Counted from the stretch's first letter, positions 41,418 to 49,594 are shown. The stretch is 64,000 nucleotides of DNA from Pseudofrancisella aestuarii (GCF_003574475.2 NZ_QLIS02000001.1:558001-622000), one strand, 5' to 3'. Numbers and translations are program-made. The notes: generated by a model not told the origin, from the letters alone.

Positions 41418-42563
41418 TTATACTAATGAGCTTGTTATATCAGACTTAGGATATGGTAAATCTTTAATATTTTTAGTAAATTCTTTAGTATGTTTCTTAT
41501 CTAAAGAATTTAAATCTATAGATACAGAATTAAGTGGATTATCATACACATTCACATAAAGAGTATTATTTGTTAAATCTTTTATTGCTGTAAATACAGT
41601 ATGATCATAGTATATTTTGCCATCAAGTTCTTCTGCAGCAACCCCTTTAGGAATATCTACATTATGTAAAACATGGACAACCCTATTTAAAGTACTTTCA
41701 CCCTCAATATTTTCATTATCAGAGTAGTAACCTAATACTGCAGTTCTAATAAATCTAGATGGTGGAGAATAATCACCTGGTAAACCTAACAATCCATTAC
41801 CCTGTCCAAGAGCATCTATAGTTTCAAATTTAGTCCCTGGAGAAAACACGCCATTTTCATCATATAACTTCATATTCATTACTGTTTTATTTGATAAGTT
41901 AAGATAGTTTCTTACATTTATTAAGTGCCAATCATAAGTTGGTGAGTTTGTCATAATTTTTACATCTAACTCTGGATTATAGAAATGTACTTCTCCTTTT
42001 ACATATTCCACAACTATTGCATTACCACTCTTATCAGATATTAAGAAATGAACTTCTGGCACCACCCCTTTTACATCTGTTGAGCTATCATTCCAAACTT
42101 TATATTTCTCCAAGCCCTTTTTAACATCATCAATATTATTATATTGACTTAAGATATATGTTGTTATCTCAAGTATTGAGGCATAATTTTTATCAGTTTT
42201 CTCAACTTTCTGATATTGAGTAAATCCACCAGGCAAGTAGTTAGCGCTAAGACTAAGACCTTCACTATTTTGACCATCTGCAATAAAAAAATTATCCTTT
42301 GACATAGATATGCCTGTACCCAATACAGAATATTTAGAAGAATAATTCTCTTTTGGTAAATCTAAATCTTTTGGCGCCGTTAAAGTATGAATTGTGCCCG
42401 CTGGTATATAGGTCAAACTCCAATCCCAATCAAGACCCCATTCTACTGTTCTTCCAGCAACTACGTCACCATCATTACCTTTCATAGTTATAGCTGTACA
42501 TGCGATCGCTGAACTTACTAGCACGCTTGAAAGCAACAACCCTGCTTTTAATACTTTCTTCAC
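41418..42563 (-). CDS. Secreted choloylglycine hydrolase / penicillin V acylase family protein
   Basis: 381 residues. A signal peptide (about 1-21, ending SSAIA) exposes Cys22, the N-terminal nucleophile of Ntn hydrolases (CTAITMKGNDGDVVAGRTVEW). Further family motifs are LSANYLPGG, VMTNSPTYDWHL-like (MTNSPTYDW) with the conserved N, and PPSRFIRTAVL with the conserved R near the C-terminus. The family hydrolyses amides of bile salts, penicillin V or acyl-homoserine lactones; the substrate here is open. Monocistronic, 107 bp downstream of the convergent side of recC's start region. Confidence 0.88.
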   Translation of the reverse strand: MKKVLKAGLLLSSVLVSSAIACTAITMKGNDGDVVAGRTVEWGLDWDWSLTYIPAGTIHTLTAPKDLDLPKENYSSKYSVLGTGISMSKDNFFIADGQNSEGLSLSANYLPGGFTQYQKVEKTDKNYASILEITTYILSQYNNIDDVKKGLEKYKVWNDSSTDVKGVVPEVHFLISDKSGNAIVVEYVKGEVHFYNPELDVKIMTNSPTYDWHLINVRNYLNLSNKTVMNMKLYDENGVFSPGTKFETIDALGQGNGLLGLPGDYSPPSRFIRTAVLGYYSDNENIEGESTLNRVVHVLHNVDIPKGVAAEELDGKIYYDHTVFTAIKDLTNNTLYVNVYDNPLNSVSIDLNSLDKKHTKEFTKNIKDLPYPKSDITSSLV

Positions 42564-42776
42564 TTATAAATCCTTTATAAAAATTAATAATTTATAAGAT
42601 CATTTAAGCATACAATTTACTTATATAAAATTCATTTTGATAGTTTAAGAATTTATTCTGAAAATAGCGCATATAAAAACTTACAATTAATAATCCATTT
42701 TCATTTCTTATTTAGTAAATTTTTGATAGATAGTTTTTGATTAAAAAATTTTTAGAATTTAGGGGGAAGATATTTA

Positions 42777-42986
42777 TTATAAAACTTCTATATTTATAGC
42801 TTGAGCACCTTTGTCTCCAGCTTGAGTTTTATAAGCTACATTTTGACCTTCGCTTAGCGTTCCACCAGCACTCCATAAAGCTGATACGTGTACAAATACA
42901 TCTTTGCTACCATTTTCTGGAGTAATAAATCCGAAGCCTTTTGAATCATTGAAAAATTTTACTTTTCCTTTAAGTTTTTCACTCAT
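42777..42986 (-). CDS. Cold-shock protein (CspA family)
   Basis: 69 residues with a single cold-shock domain: [20 protein letters not shown] with RNP1 (KGFGFI, 16-21) and VFVHVSAL with RNP2. It binds ssDNA/RNA as a chaperone. Preceded by a leader of about 140-200 bases with a small hairpin, and by a GAGAG ribosome-binding site about seven bases before ATG. Confidence 0.95.
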   Translation of the reverse strand: MSEKLKGKVKFFNDSKGFGFITPENGSKDVFVHVSALWSAGGTLSEGQNVAYKTQAGDKGAQAINIEVL

Positions 42987-43111
42987 GTTTTTCTCTCTTG
43001 TTTATTGTTATTTAGTTAATGACTAAGTAAGTAAAAGTATTATAAAAAATTAAAGATAACTAAAATAATAAGAGACAAAACTAAAACTATTCTTGATAAA
43101 TTTATAATTTA

Positions 43112-43129
43112 CGCAAAAACTCACTTGCG
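43112..43129 (-). promoter_or_regulatory. Hairpin in the cold-shock gene leader
   Basis: CGCAA-N8-TTGCG forms a GC-containing stem in otherwise AT-only DNA, about 125-143 bp upstream of the csp ATG. Cold-shock mRNAs often have structured 5' leaders. Whether it is transcribed depends on the unmapped start site. Confidence 0.25.
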
Positions 43130-43200
43130 ACTGGATTATTGTAACACAATAAATCACTATGTATACATATATTTGAATATATTTTAAAAATTAGATTTTA

Positions 43201-43857
43201 CTAAGATTTAAGTTTTAAATATTTCACATATGAATTTATAAAAATGAAACAACACAGTATATAGGCCAATAAATTAGAAACCCCTGTTAAAGTGCTAAGA
43301 TTTTTTATTGAAAGTTCTAATAAGTCTGCCTCGTTAAAATAGAATATCGCAAAAGTTGAGCAAATAGTATAAACACCTAAAACTAATAACCCTAAGAAAT
43401 AACCTCTAGCAACTATAACTAGTCCTGAATATAAAGCAATCATCCAAAATAATTGATATATATCAAAATCCCAATTAACCTCATATACTGGAACAAAGTG
43501 AAGGAATAACGAATATAAGATATATAATGTAGCAAACACTACTAATGTTAATATTAACCATACGCCATCATTGCTAAATAAAACTAGTTTCTTAGGATAA
43601 TCATCCAAATGCTTTTTAAACATGATATATCCAAAACATGCCATAAATATATCAGGTAAAGAGTTTAGCAGCATTAAAGTAACATAGTCATACGGCATAT
43701 TTTTTAATGAGGATGCTATCAATATATATAAAATATCTATCAAAGGGTTTAATAAATATATATACCAAGCTGACAACTTAAACTTAGAAAGTTTATAAAC
43801 AAAATATATTCTTATAAACAATTGAATAAAAATCAAAACATAAGATACAAAAATCAT
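43201..43857 (-). CDS. Multi-pass membrane protein, paralogue of the one at 12861
   Basis: I place the start at the ATG at 43857 (MIFVSYVLIF), because GGAGAG lies eight bases upstream. That gives 218 residues, close to the 212 of its paralogue. A longer frame to 43938 has no such site. About six to seven membrane helices. Shared with the protein at 12861: the K-x-SAW-x-I-x-L segment after helix 1, and A-x-x-YF-x-G-x-L near residue 150. Family and function unknown. Confidence 0.72.
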   Translation of the reverse strand: MIFVSYVLIFIQLFIRIYFVYKLSKFKLSAWYIYLLNPLIDILYILIASSLKNMPYDYVTLMLLNSLPDIFMACFGYIMFKKHLDDYPKKLVLFSNDGVWLILTLVVFATLYILYSLFLHFVPVYEVNWDFDIYQLFWMIALYSGLVIVARGYFLGLLVLGVYTICSTFAIFYFNEADLLELSIKNLSTLTGVSNLLAYILCCFIFINSYVKYLKLKS

Positions 43858-44019
43858 AAATAGCTCTCTCCACCTCATCAAGTCGATCGTTAAAGTATAA
43901 CTAGCTGAATATTTTTTACAATTAATGCTATACACCAAAAACTAAATAACTAATTTGATATATCATCTATTTAAAGAGATAATAGCTCTAATTTTTAAAA
44001 TAATGCAAATATTCCTATA

Positions 44020-44226
44020 ATGAAAAAGTGTATAAGTTTCACATTAATAATCTTAGTATATTTATCATTTAATCCTCTTTATGCAATAAACCTAGATCTA
44101 ATGAAATCAAACATCCAAAACGCTAATGCTCAGCAAGATGATGCTAATAACATAAAAGAAAATTCAACAAATAAAGAAAATATAAGTGCTGAAGGTTTAT
44201 TTAATCAATATAAAAAACAAAGTTAA
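44020..44226 (+). CDS. Small secreted peptide, family member 1
   Basis: 68 residues. A signal peptide (about 1-22, cleavage after LYA) is followed by a mature 46-residue, Asn/Lys-rich peptide that begins INLDLMKSNIQNAN and ends with EGLFNQYKKQS. The second peptide at 44992 shares the start of the mature part (AI-x-L-(D/E)-L-(M/L)-(K/R)-x-NI) and the end (LFN-x-YK). No cysteines in the mature part. I do not recognise the family. Confidence 0.6.
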   Translation: MKKCISFTLIILVYLSFNPLYAINLDLMKSNIQNANAQQDDANNIKENSTNKENISAEGLFNQYKKQS

Positions 44227-44242
44227 TTTTAATATAGTAAAA

Positions 44243-44839
44243 CTATTTCGAGAAAAGATTTAATAAAGCTGAATTACCAAACCCTTTTTCTGGTGCTACA
44301 CTAGGTCTTCGAAAAGCATAAGGCATAAGATCAAAACCTGACGTATATTGTTCAGTATCTTGCTTATACTCTTCAGAATCACTAACATCCAGGTCTGTTT
44401 CTATCTGATTATTAAGAGGTAGTAGTTCATTAAGCATTGTTGGTATTACATTATCCATATCATTATTATAGTACTTTAAAGTAATACTATCTGGCATTTT
44501 CCATCTTACCAACCCTAGATGCTCATCATTAGCAGTCTTATATAATACAAACTCAGTATAGTCTATATTTGTCGTAAGCCCCCAAGACTCAGATGCTGAA
44601 TATTTAAGAGATGCTTGGCATTTATTCTTTTTATCAAAAGAAGGAACAGCATATGCTTTTATATCTCGTTTTTGTAACTGATCTAAGATTGTTTCTTGAA
44701 AATTAGGAATAGTAACTTCTTTATTATTGACAACACAAATAGAATCTATCTTCTCTGGTGATTTCACTATATTTACTTTAGTAGAAGCACAACCACTAAT
44801 AAAAAGTATACAAAACCCTAAGAATATAATTTTTTTCAT
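44243..44839 (-). CDS. Lipoprotein of unknown function
   Basis: 198 residues. A lipoprotein signal peptide ends in the lipobox ISGC, with lipidated Cys17. The rest includes a region of short strands (KCQASLKYSASESWGL) and an acidic C-terminal tail. The residue after the cysteine is alanine, compatible with outer-membrane sorting. It resembles no family I can name. It converges on the small peptide gene at 44226 with a 16-bp gap. Confidence 0.7.
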   Translation of the reverse strand: MKKIIFLGFCILFISGCASTKVNIVKSPEKIDSICVVNNKEVTIPNFQETILDQLQKRDIKAYAVPSFDKKNKCQASLKYSASESWGLTTNIDYTEFVLYKTANDEHLGLVRWKMPDSITLKYYNNDMDNVIPTMLNELLPLNNQIETDLDVSDSEEYKQDTEQYTSGFDLMPYAFRRPSVAPEKGFGNSALLNLFSK

Positions 44840-44991
44840 AAAAACATAAAAATACGAATATACTTATATGATACTTAATTTTTGTAACAAAGTTAATTAT
44901 CTAGCAATTACTTATTAAATATTCTATAACTATTTTTTATAGCATATTTAACTTAAAATAAACTAATAAGAATATGAAACAAATATAGAAA

Positions 44992-45180
44992 ATGAAAAGA
45001 ATTATATTTTTTATAATTTGGCTATTATTTTTTTTCAAACTAACTTATGCAATTCCTCTAGAACTTTTAAGATGTAACATTGAAAAAGCTCAAAAACAAG
45101 ATGCTTTAAAAGTTCATATTGTTGATACAAAACGAAAATTAGATGCTCATGAATTATTTAACTACTATAAAAGTAAATAA
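44992..45180 (+). CDS. Small secreted peptide, family member 2
   Basis: 62 residues. Signal peptide of about 20 residues (IIFFIIWLLFFFKLTYA), then a mature 42-residue basic peptide IPLELLRCNIEKAQ ending ELFNYYKSK. It is the second copy of the family seen at 44020, with the lipoprotein gene between them on the other strand. One cysteine in the mature part. No clear ribosome-binding site was seen, only AT-rich DNA. Confidence 0.55.
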   Translation: MKRIIFFIIWLLFFFKLTYAIPLELLRCNIEKAQKQDALKVHIVDTKRKLDAHELFNYYKSK

Positions 45181-45213
45181 TTTATTTTAGGAGATCTTTG
45201 AGAAACTTATCGA

Positions 45214-45230
45214 TGGTGCCGAAGGTGGGA
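45214..45230. repeat. attachment-site-like copy of the tRNA-Leu 3' end
   Basis: TGGTGCCGAAGGTGGGA here is identical to the last 17 bp (CCA end, acceptor and part of the T-stem) of tRNA-Leu at 49786-49802, in the same orientation. A direct repeat of a tRNA 3' end is the usual footprint of tyrosine-recombinase island integration. The tRNA homology ends after 17 bp. Confidence 0.6.
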
Positions 45231-45287
45231 CTATAACTAATCTTTCCTAGCCTTTATATATCAACACTTCTATTTTTTACAAATTAG

Positions 45288-45438
45288 TCAGTAGTACAAA
45301 AAGTCGTACAAATCAAAACTATATTTTATCAAAATAGTTAATATTGTATTTATAATAGCATAGTTGATTAATTATAAGATTTTTATCAAGCACTCTCTTT
45401 AGGTAACCATAGATCAGCTAATTCAGATGAACTTAGTT
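45288..45438. repeat. Repeat copy A: RTX 3' end and downstream DNA
   Basis: About 150 bp that match 47226-47379 at roughly 90 percent by eye. It includes the last codons of the RTX remnant (ELADLW) and the downstream AT-rich segment with an AACTAT/ATAGTT inverted repeat (45317-45339) that could be a weak terminator. Confidence 0.75.
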
Positions 45439-45793
45439 TTGTAGTAGTTTGAACTGTTCCATCTACACTTCCTCCATCCATATCTATGTCATCTGCTCCA
45501 GAGGCTGCTAATAGCTCTGCTATCTTATTTGAGTTAGCTGATAAATCTAATGCAAATCCATCATTAGCATCTATCTCTAAACCTTGATTAGTATATTGAC
45601 TAGAAAAATAATCATCTACTATTACTGAACCTAATGGATCACTATCAAAATTAATAAGCAAATCTTCTCCATCTCTACTTAAATTAACAGAATCATGGTC
45701 TATATCTGTTAGCTCTAATGTATCCATAGTTCCATCATTAGATGATACATTTAGGGTATCGTTACCATCTCCTTGAGAATATCTATGCTTCTG
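45386..45793 (-). pseudogene. RTX-type secreted protein, C-terminal remnant
   Basis: The frame from about 45793 down to the TGA at 45386 encodes the C-terminal end of a type I secreted RTX-like protein: SQGDGNDTLNVSS (calcium-binding nonapeptide-like), LELTDIDHDSVNLSRDGEDL, then IVDDYFSS and a C-terminal part rich in Asp/Ser that would carry the secretion signal. It has no start codon of its own in context and is cut upstream, where it meets the small interrupted ORF at 45783. The ATG at 45727 is internal to the RTX domain. Full proteins of this type are hundreds to thousands of residues. Confidence 0.75.
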
Positions 45794-46019
45794 TTATATT
45801 TCCAACATATGAATCTGAAACCTCTTCTCTAGATGATGGCACTAAAGTTGCATCAAAAGTTCCAGATATTCCTAAAGTAATATCTAAAGGGTAACTGGAT
45901 GTTGGACCATAGCTAAATATATGGGTTTCTATCCCATTTGATATTTTAATCCAAGCATGATAACCATTTGTTCAACTTGTAAGAGGATCTGTATATAAAC
46001 TAAATTTATAATTGCTCAT
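45783..46019 (-). pseudogene. Interrupted small ORF coupled to the upstream membrane protein
   Basis: The ATG at 46019-46017 overlaps the stop of the preceding membrane protein gene (TAATG), implying translational coupling. The frame reads MSNYKFSLYTDPLTS, then TGA at 45974-45972, and continues in frame as TNGYHAWIKISNGIETHIFS for about 62 codons to TAG at 45785-45783. The continued protein-like sequence suggests a recent nonsense mutation. I do not recognise the family. Confidence 0.5.
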
Positions 46020-46426
46020 TATTTCACCCTTTTAGATATTTTTTGTTTATATTTTTTTATTATTAAATAAATCACATAATCTAATACTTCTACTAAGAAA
46101 ATACTAAATATAAAACCTGATAAAGTGATAAATATAATACTATTGGTAAAAGTATAACTTTCTACATAAGATGTTTTTGTGGCTCCCAACGTATTAAGAA
46201 AAAAAATAATAAAAGAAAAAACATATACTATGAACCTACATAATACATCTTTAATTGAATTTGGTAATTTAAAAAAAACTAATAATGTTATGACATAAAT
46301 AGCAAAAATTATTTTAAATATATTAAAAAAGTCTATTAATATTAAATTTCTGTTTAAGAATATTATAGAAATAGTAATAAGCCCTAATATTAAGATATAT
46401 ATTATTCTCATATGATTATTTTTCAT
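46019..46426 (-). CDS. Small multi-pass membrane protein, unknown
   Basis: 135 residues with four hydrophobic helices and a basic C-terminal tail (KKYKQKISKRVK). The ATG is preceded by AGGAGGAACATAA, one of the best Shine-Dalgarno sequences in the window, so it is very likely translated. It lies within the decayed type I secretion region and overlaps the interrupted ORF downstream. Family unknown; its size and setting could suit a small accessory or immunity protein, but this is only a guess. Confidence 0.6.
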   Translation of the reverse strand: MKNNHMRIIYILILGLITISIIFLNRNLILIDFFNIFKIIFAIYVITLLVFFKLPNSIKDVLCRFIVYVFSFIIFFLNTLGATKTSYVESYTFTNSIIFITLSGFIFSIFLVEVLDYVIYLIIKKYKQKISKRVK

Positions 46427-46511
46427 TTATGTTCCTCCTGTACCACTTTTACTAATCCACCCATCTAATCACCCTTCCCATATTCAACATCATAAAATAC
46501 CTTTATTAATA

Positions 46512-46859
46512 TTACCTTTCTCTAAGACTGTTATCGATACCTCTTGTAAGTGGCTCTGTGAAGAAATCTATCACTCTTCTGGTTCCTGTCTTAACCTTTG
46601 CTACTACTGCCATTCCAGGCACTATCTTATAGTCCTCGCCATCTTTGTGTAAGGTATTATCATTTAAGGAAACTATTAGCTTATACACTAATCCCAATCT
46701 CTCATCTTCTATAGCATCTCCAGAGATCTTCTCTACAGTCCCATGTAGTACTCCATACTCAGCAAATGGGAATGTATTGACCTTAACCTCAGCCTCTTGT
46801 CCACTCTTTAGATAACCTATATCTTCATTCTTAACATACACCTCAGCTTGTAGCAACTA
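46512..46859 (-). pseudogene. HlyD-family membrane fusion protein, C-terminal remnant
   Basis: About 114 codons encode the C-terminal beta-barrel part of a type I secretion adaptor: AEVYVKNEDIGYLKSGQEAE, then KVNTFPFAEYG, then DAIEDERLGLVYKLIV, PGMAVVAKVKTGTRRVIDFF and SLRER at the end, the classic HlyD tail. The frame hits TAG at 46859-46857 and the N-terminal three quarters are missing, so it is a truncated gene. The matching transporter ABC gene is absent. Confidence 0.85.
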
Positions 46860-47155
46860 CTAATTATTATGATATTAAACATACATGGGTTGGCTTTGAT
46901 AAAAACCCTTCTGGATTTCCAGAATCTCCACAACTGTTCAAAGGAGCTACATTAGCAAACTGTAAAGATGGTACTTGTGATTTGATTTGTGTCTACTACT
47001 CAAATGTAGAAGATCATACTATTGAGGCTAGTTCAAATCATAAACCCAACCAAACTAACTTTATAATCAATGAAAATATAAATGCTTATCTAAAGAACTT
47101 CCAATGCCAATTCACTGAACATGTCGATTGTACGTTTATTGTTGAGACTGCTTAA
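46835..47155 (+). pseudogene. C-terminal fragment of an unknown secreted-type protein
   Basis: A plus-strand frame runs from a stop at 46832-46834 to TAA at 47153-47155 without a good start. It reads IKHTWVGFDKNPSGFPESP, then LANCKDGTCDLICVYYSN and FQCQFTEHVDCTFIVETA. The paired cysteines suggest an extracytoplasmic protein. It abuts the HlyD remnant head-on at about 46857, the likely rearrangement junction. Family unknown. Confidence 0.45.
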
Positions 47156-47173
47156 TTTTGCACGAGTGAGAAT

Positions 47174-47257
47174 CAAACTAACAATCATCTAACATTACAA
47201 ACAAACACTTCCAATAACCTGAAAATCAGCAGTAGTATTAAAAGTAGTACAAATCAA
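47174..47257. repeat. Repeat copy B1, left of the zinc module
   Basis: About 84 bp, some 94 percent identical by eye to 49595-49678 on the other side of the zinc genes, same orientation. Its right part runs into the RTX-tail repeat at 47226-47379. Confidence 0.75.
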
Positions 47258-47379
47258 AACTATATTTTATCAAAATAGTTAATATTATATTTATAATAAC
47301 ATAGTTAATTAATTATAAGATTTTTATCAAGCGCTCTCTTTAAGCAACCATAGATCGGCTAATTCAGATGAACTTAGTT
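47226..47379. repeat. Repeat copy B2: second RTX 3' end
   Basis: Matches 45288-45438 and includes a second, diverged copy of the last RTX codons on the minus strand (SSSELADLW, then KESA and stop at about 47328). So a second RTX gene tail, or a duplication of the first, once lay here. 47380-47490 shows nothing further. Confidence 0.72.
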
Positions 47380-47492
47380 ACATAATCTACATTAGAATAT
47401 TAATTTTTATATTTTTTTGCTTATTGAATATTTTATTCTAATTAAACCCCAATAGTTATGTACAGCTATAGAGAATGATAAAGGATATTTAC

Positions 47493-47515
47493 GAACTGTT
47501 ATATTATAACACTTT
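47493..47515. promoter_or_regulatory. Zur-box-like operator
   Basis: A palindrome centred on 47504: GTTATA-T-TATAAC, extended outward as AACT/ACTT with partial symmetry. It closely resembles the gammaproteobacterial Zur box (core GTTATA-N-TATAAC type). It lies 63-85 bp upstream of the COG0523 GTPase start. Zinc-loaded Zur would be expected to repress this module. Confidence 0.6.
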
Positions 47516-47524
47516 ATGTTTTTT

Positions 47525-47537
47525 ATGATATTATAAC
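47525..47537. promoter_or_regulatory. Second Zur-like half-conserved site
   Basis: ATGATATTATAAC matches the core of the upstream palindrome at 11 of 13 positions. Its centre is 27 bp from the first. It may be a second, weaker site or simply an AT-rich promoter element. Confidence 0.35.
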
Positions 47538-47577
47538 CACATATCAATACTTATCATTATTTTATTGGAATACTAGC

Positions 47578-48792
47578 ATGAAAAAATTACCAGTTACCGT
47601 ACTGTCAGGCTTTCTTGGCTCAGGCAAAACCACACTACTAAGTCATATCTTAAATAATAGTAATGGTCTCAAAATAGCTATGATTGTAAATGACATGAGT
47701 GAAATCAATATTGATGCTGAACTAATAAAAAGTCACGACTCTCATGTCTCAAGAACAGAAGCAAAAATGGTTGAAATGACTAATGGGTGCATATGCTGTA
47801 CTTTGCGTGAAGATTTACTAACTGAAGTTGAGAAATTAGCAAAATCAGAAAAGTATGACTACTTAATTATTGAGAGTACTGGTATTTCTGAACCACTTCC
47901 AGTAGCTACAACCTTTGAGTTTAGAGATGAAGATGGCAAAAGCCTTGCTGATGTTGCATATATTGACACGATGGTCACAGTAGTTGATACAGCTAATTTT
48001 ATGAACCATTATAGCTCATCTGAATATCTGAAAGATACAAGCGAAAGTCTTGGAGAAGAAGATGACAGAGCTATTGTTGACCTGATGGTTGAACAGATAG
48101 AATTTGCAAATGTCATCATTTTAAACAAGGTAGATGAATGCTCAAAAACTGATAAAGAAACAGTTAAGTCTATTGTAAAAGGCTTAAACGTTGATGCTGA
48201 GATTATAGAAACTAACTTCTCTAAAGTTGATATCAATAAGGTTGTTAATACTAGAAAATTTAACTTAGAAGAAGCTGAAAATCATCCTTTGTGGAGTAAA
48301 GAATTATATAGTTTTAAAGAACATATCCCTGAAACAGAGGAATATGGTATTAAGTCATTTGTTTATCATTCCATAAACCCTTTTAACCCTGAAAAACTAA
48401 TGAACTTTTTTAATAATGTTGAGTGGCCAGGAATTGTTAGAGCAAAAGGTTTTTTTTGGATATCAACAAGACCAGACTATGTTGGAGAAATGTCTCAAGC
48501 AGGAGCTTTAGTTAGACATCAAGGCATGGGAATGTGGTGGGCAAGTATCGATGAAGATCAATGGCCTGACACTCCAGAATTTCAACAAATGGTAAAAGAC
48601 AGATGGAATGAAATAAGTGGAGACAGAAGACAAGAAATTGTTTTCATAGGCTTAAAAGATGAAATGGATGAAAAGCAGATTAGATCAGCTCTTGATGAAT
48701 GTTTAATAAATGATTACTGGAATAATCCTGATAAATACTCAAACATATCAGACCCATTCCCTAATTGGTTTGTTGAAAACAATGAGGAATAA
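47578..48792 (+). CDS. zigA: COG0523 (G3E) zinc metallochaperone GTPase
   Basis: 404 residues. A G3E-family GTPase with P-loop GFLGSGKTT (11-19), the metal-binding CxCC motif in NGCICCTL (71-74), ESTGISEP switch region, NKVDE, and a C-terminal CobW-C domain (RAKGFFWISTRPDY, then GDRRQEIVFIGL). Members move zinc or cobalt into client enzymes under starvation. It is followed after 2 bp by a ZIP transporter and preceded by a Zur-like box, which points to zinc. The symbol zigA reflects that inference; YjiA-type names would be equally valid. Confidence 0.85.
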   Translation: MKKLPVTVLSGFLGSGKTTLLSHILNNSNGLKIAMIVNDMSEINIDAELIKSHDSHVSRTEAKMVEMTNGCICCTLREDLLTEVEKLAKSEKYDYLIIESTGISEPLPVATTFEFRDEDGKSLADVAYIDTMVTVVDTANFMNHYSSSEYLKDTSESLGEEDDRAIVDLMVEQIEFANVIILNKVDECSKTDKETVKSIVKGLNVDAEIIETNFSKVDINKVVNTRKFNLEEAENHPLWSKELYSFKEHIPETEEYGIKSFVYHSINPFNPEKLMNFFNNVEWPGIVRAKGFFWISTRPDYVGEMSQAGALVRHQGMGMWWASIDEDQWPDTPEFQQMVKDRWNEISGDRRQEIVFIGLKDEMDEKQIRSALDECLINDYWNNPDKYSNISDPFPNWFVENNEE

Positions 48793-48794
48793 AA

Positions 48795-49538
48795 ATGAAT
48801 AATTTTGACGTAGTAGTTTTATTAATAATTTTATTTGTTACAGCTATATCTGGTATATACCCTTTTATTAAAAAAGCAGCAAATCCTATAGGCTTTAATT
48901 TTCCAATAGGAGATGCCCTAGCAAATGGTGTATTTCTAGGTGCTGGCCTAATTCATATGTTAAGCGACTCTGCAAGTGACTTTGAGGATTTAAAAGTAAG
49001 TTATCCATTCCCATTTCTAATAGCTGGGGTAACTATTCTACTTTTCTTATTATTAGAACATGTTGGAGGAACACTATCTAAAAGTAATAAAGGTAACTTA
49101 TCATTTATGGCAATCATGGCAACAATTATGCTATCAATCCATAGCTTTTTTGAAGGTGCTGCCTTAGGCATATCTGAGCTAAGTGTGGCTTTTGTACTAT
49201 TTATTGCAATTATTGCACATAAGTGGGCAGCTAGCTTTGCATTAGCAATAAATATTAATAAGACAAATTTGAAATTCATAGTAAGACTCATGCTTTTCTC
49301 AACATTTGTGATAATGACTCCTCTAGGAATAATATTTGGCCAAGCAGCTCATAACTATGTTTCAAATCCTTTTGTTGAACCTACATTTACAGCTATAGCA
49401 GCCGGTACATTTATTTATATGGGTACACTACATGGTTTAGACAAATCTGTATTAATCAAAGATTGTTGTAATACTAAGCAATATACATTTGTAATTATTG
49501 GCTTTGCTATCATGGCTATAGTTGCTATTTGGACTTAG
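48795..49538 (+). CDS. zupT: ZIP-family divalent metal (zinc) transporter
   Basis: 247 residues with about seven to eight membrane helices. The metal-site helices read MLSIHSFFEGAALGIS (H-x3-E) and IIAHKWAASFALAI (HK-x-A). GLIHMLSDSASDF is also typical of ZIP proteins. It imports zinc across the inner membrane. Two base pairs separate it from the GTPase gene, so the pair is an operon and is probably Zur-regulated. Assignment to zupT is by context and not by alignment. Confidence 0.85.
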   Translation: MNNFDVVVLLIILFVTAISGIYPFIKKAANPIGFNFPIGDALANGVFLGAGLIHMLSDSASDFEDLKVSYPFPFLIAGVTILLFLLLEHVGGTLSKSNKGNLSFMAIMATIMLSIHSFFEGAALGISELSVAFVLFIAIIAHKWAASFALAININKTNLKFIVRLMLFSTFVIMTPLGIIFGQAAHNYVSNPFVEPTFTAIAAGTFIYMGTLHGLDKSVLIKDCCNTKQYTFVIIGFAIMAIVAIWT

Positions 49539-49594
49539 GTTTTTTATATCTTCCTTACTCTAAGCTCAGAACATGTTTCAGTAGAATGAGTGAT

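Noticed and set aside
43858-43938. Longer start for the membrane protein at 43201
   Set aside because: The ATG at 43857 has a good GGAGAG upstream and gives a length like its paralogue.
45317-45339. AACTAT/ATAGTT repeat as a strong terminator
   Set aside because: The stem is nearly all A-T and has no clear U-run, so at most a weak terminator.
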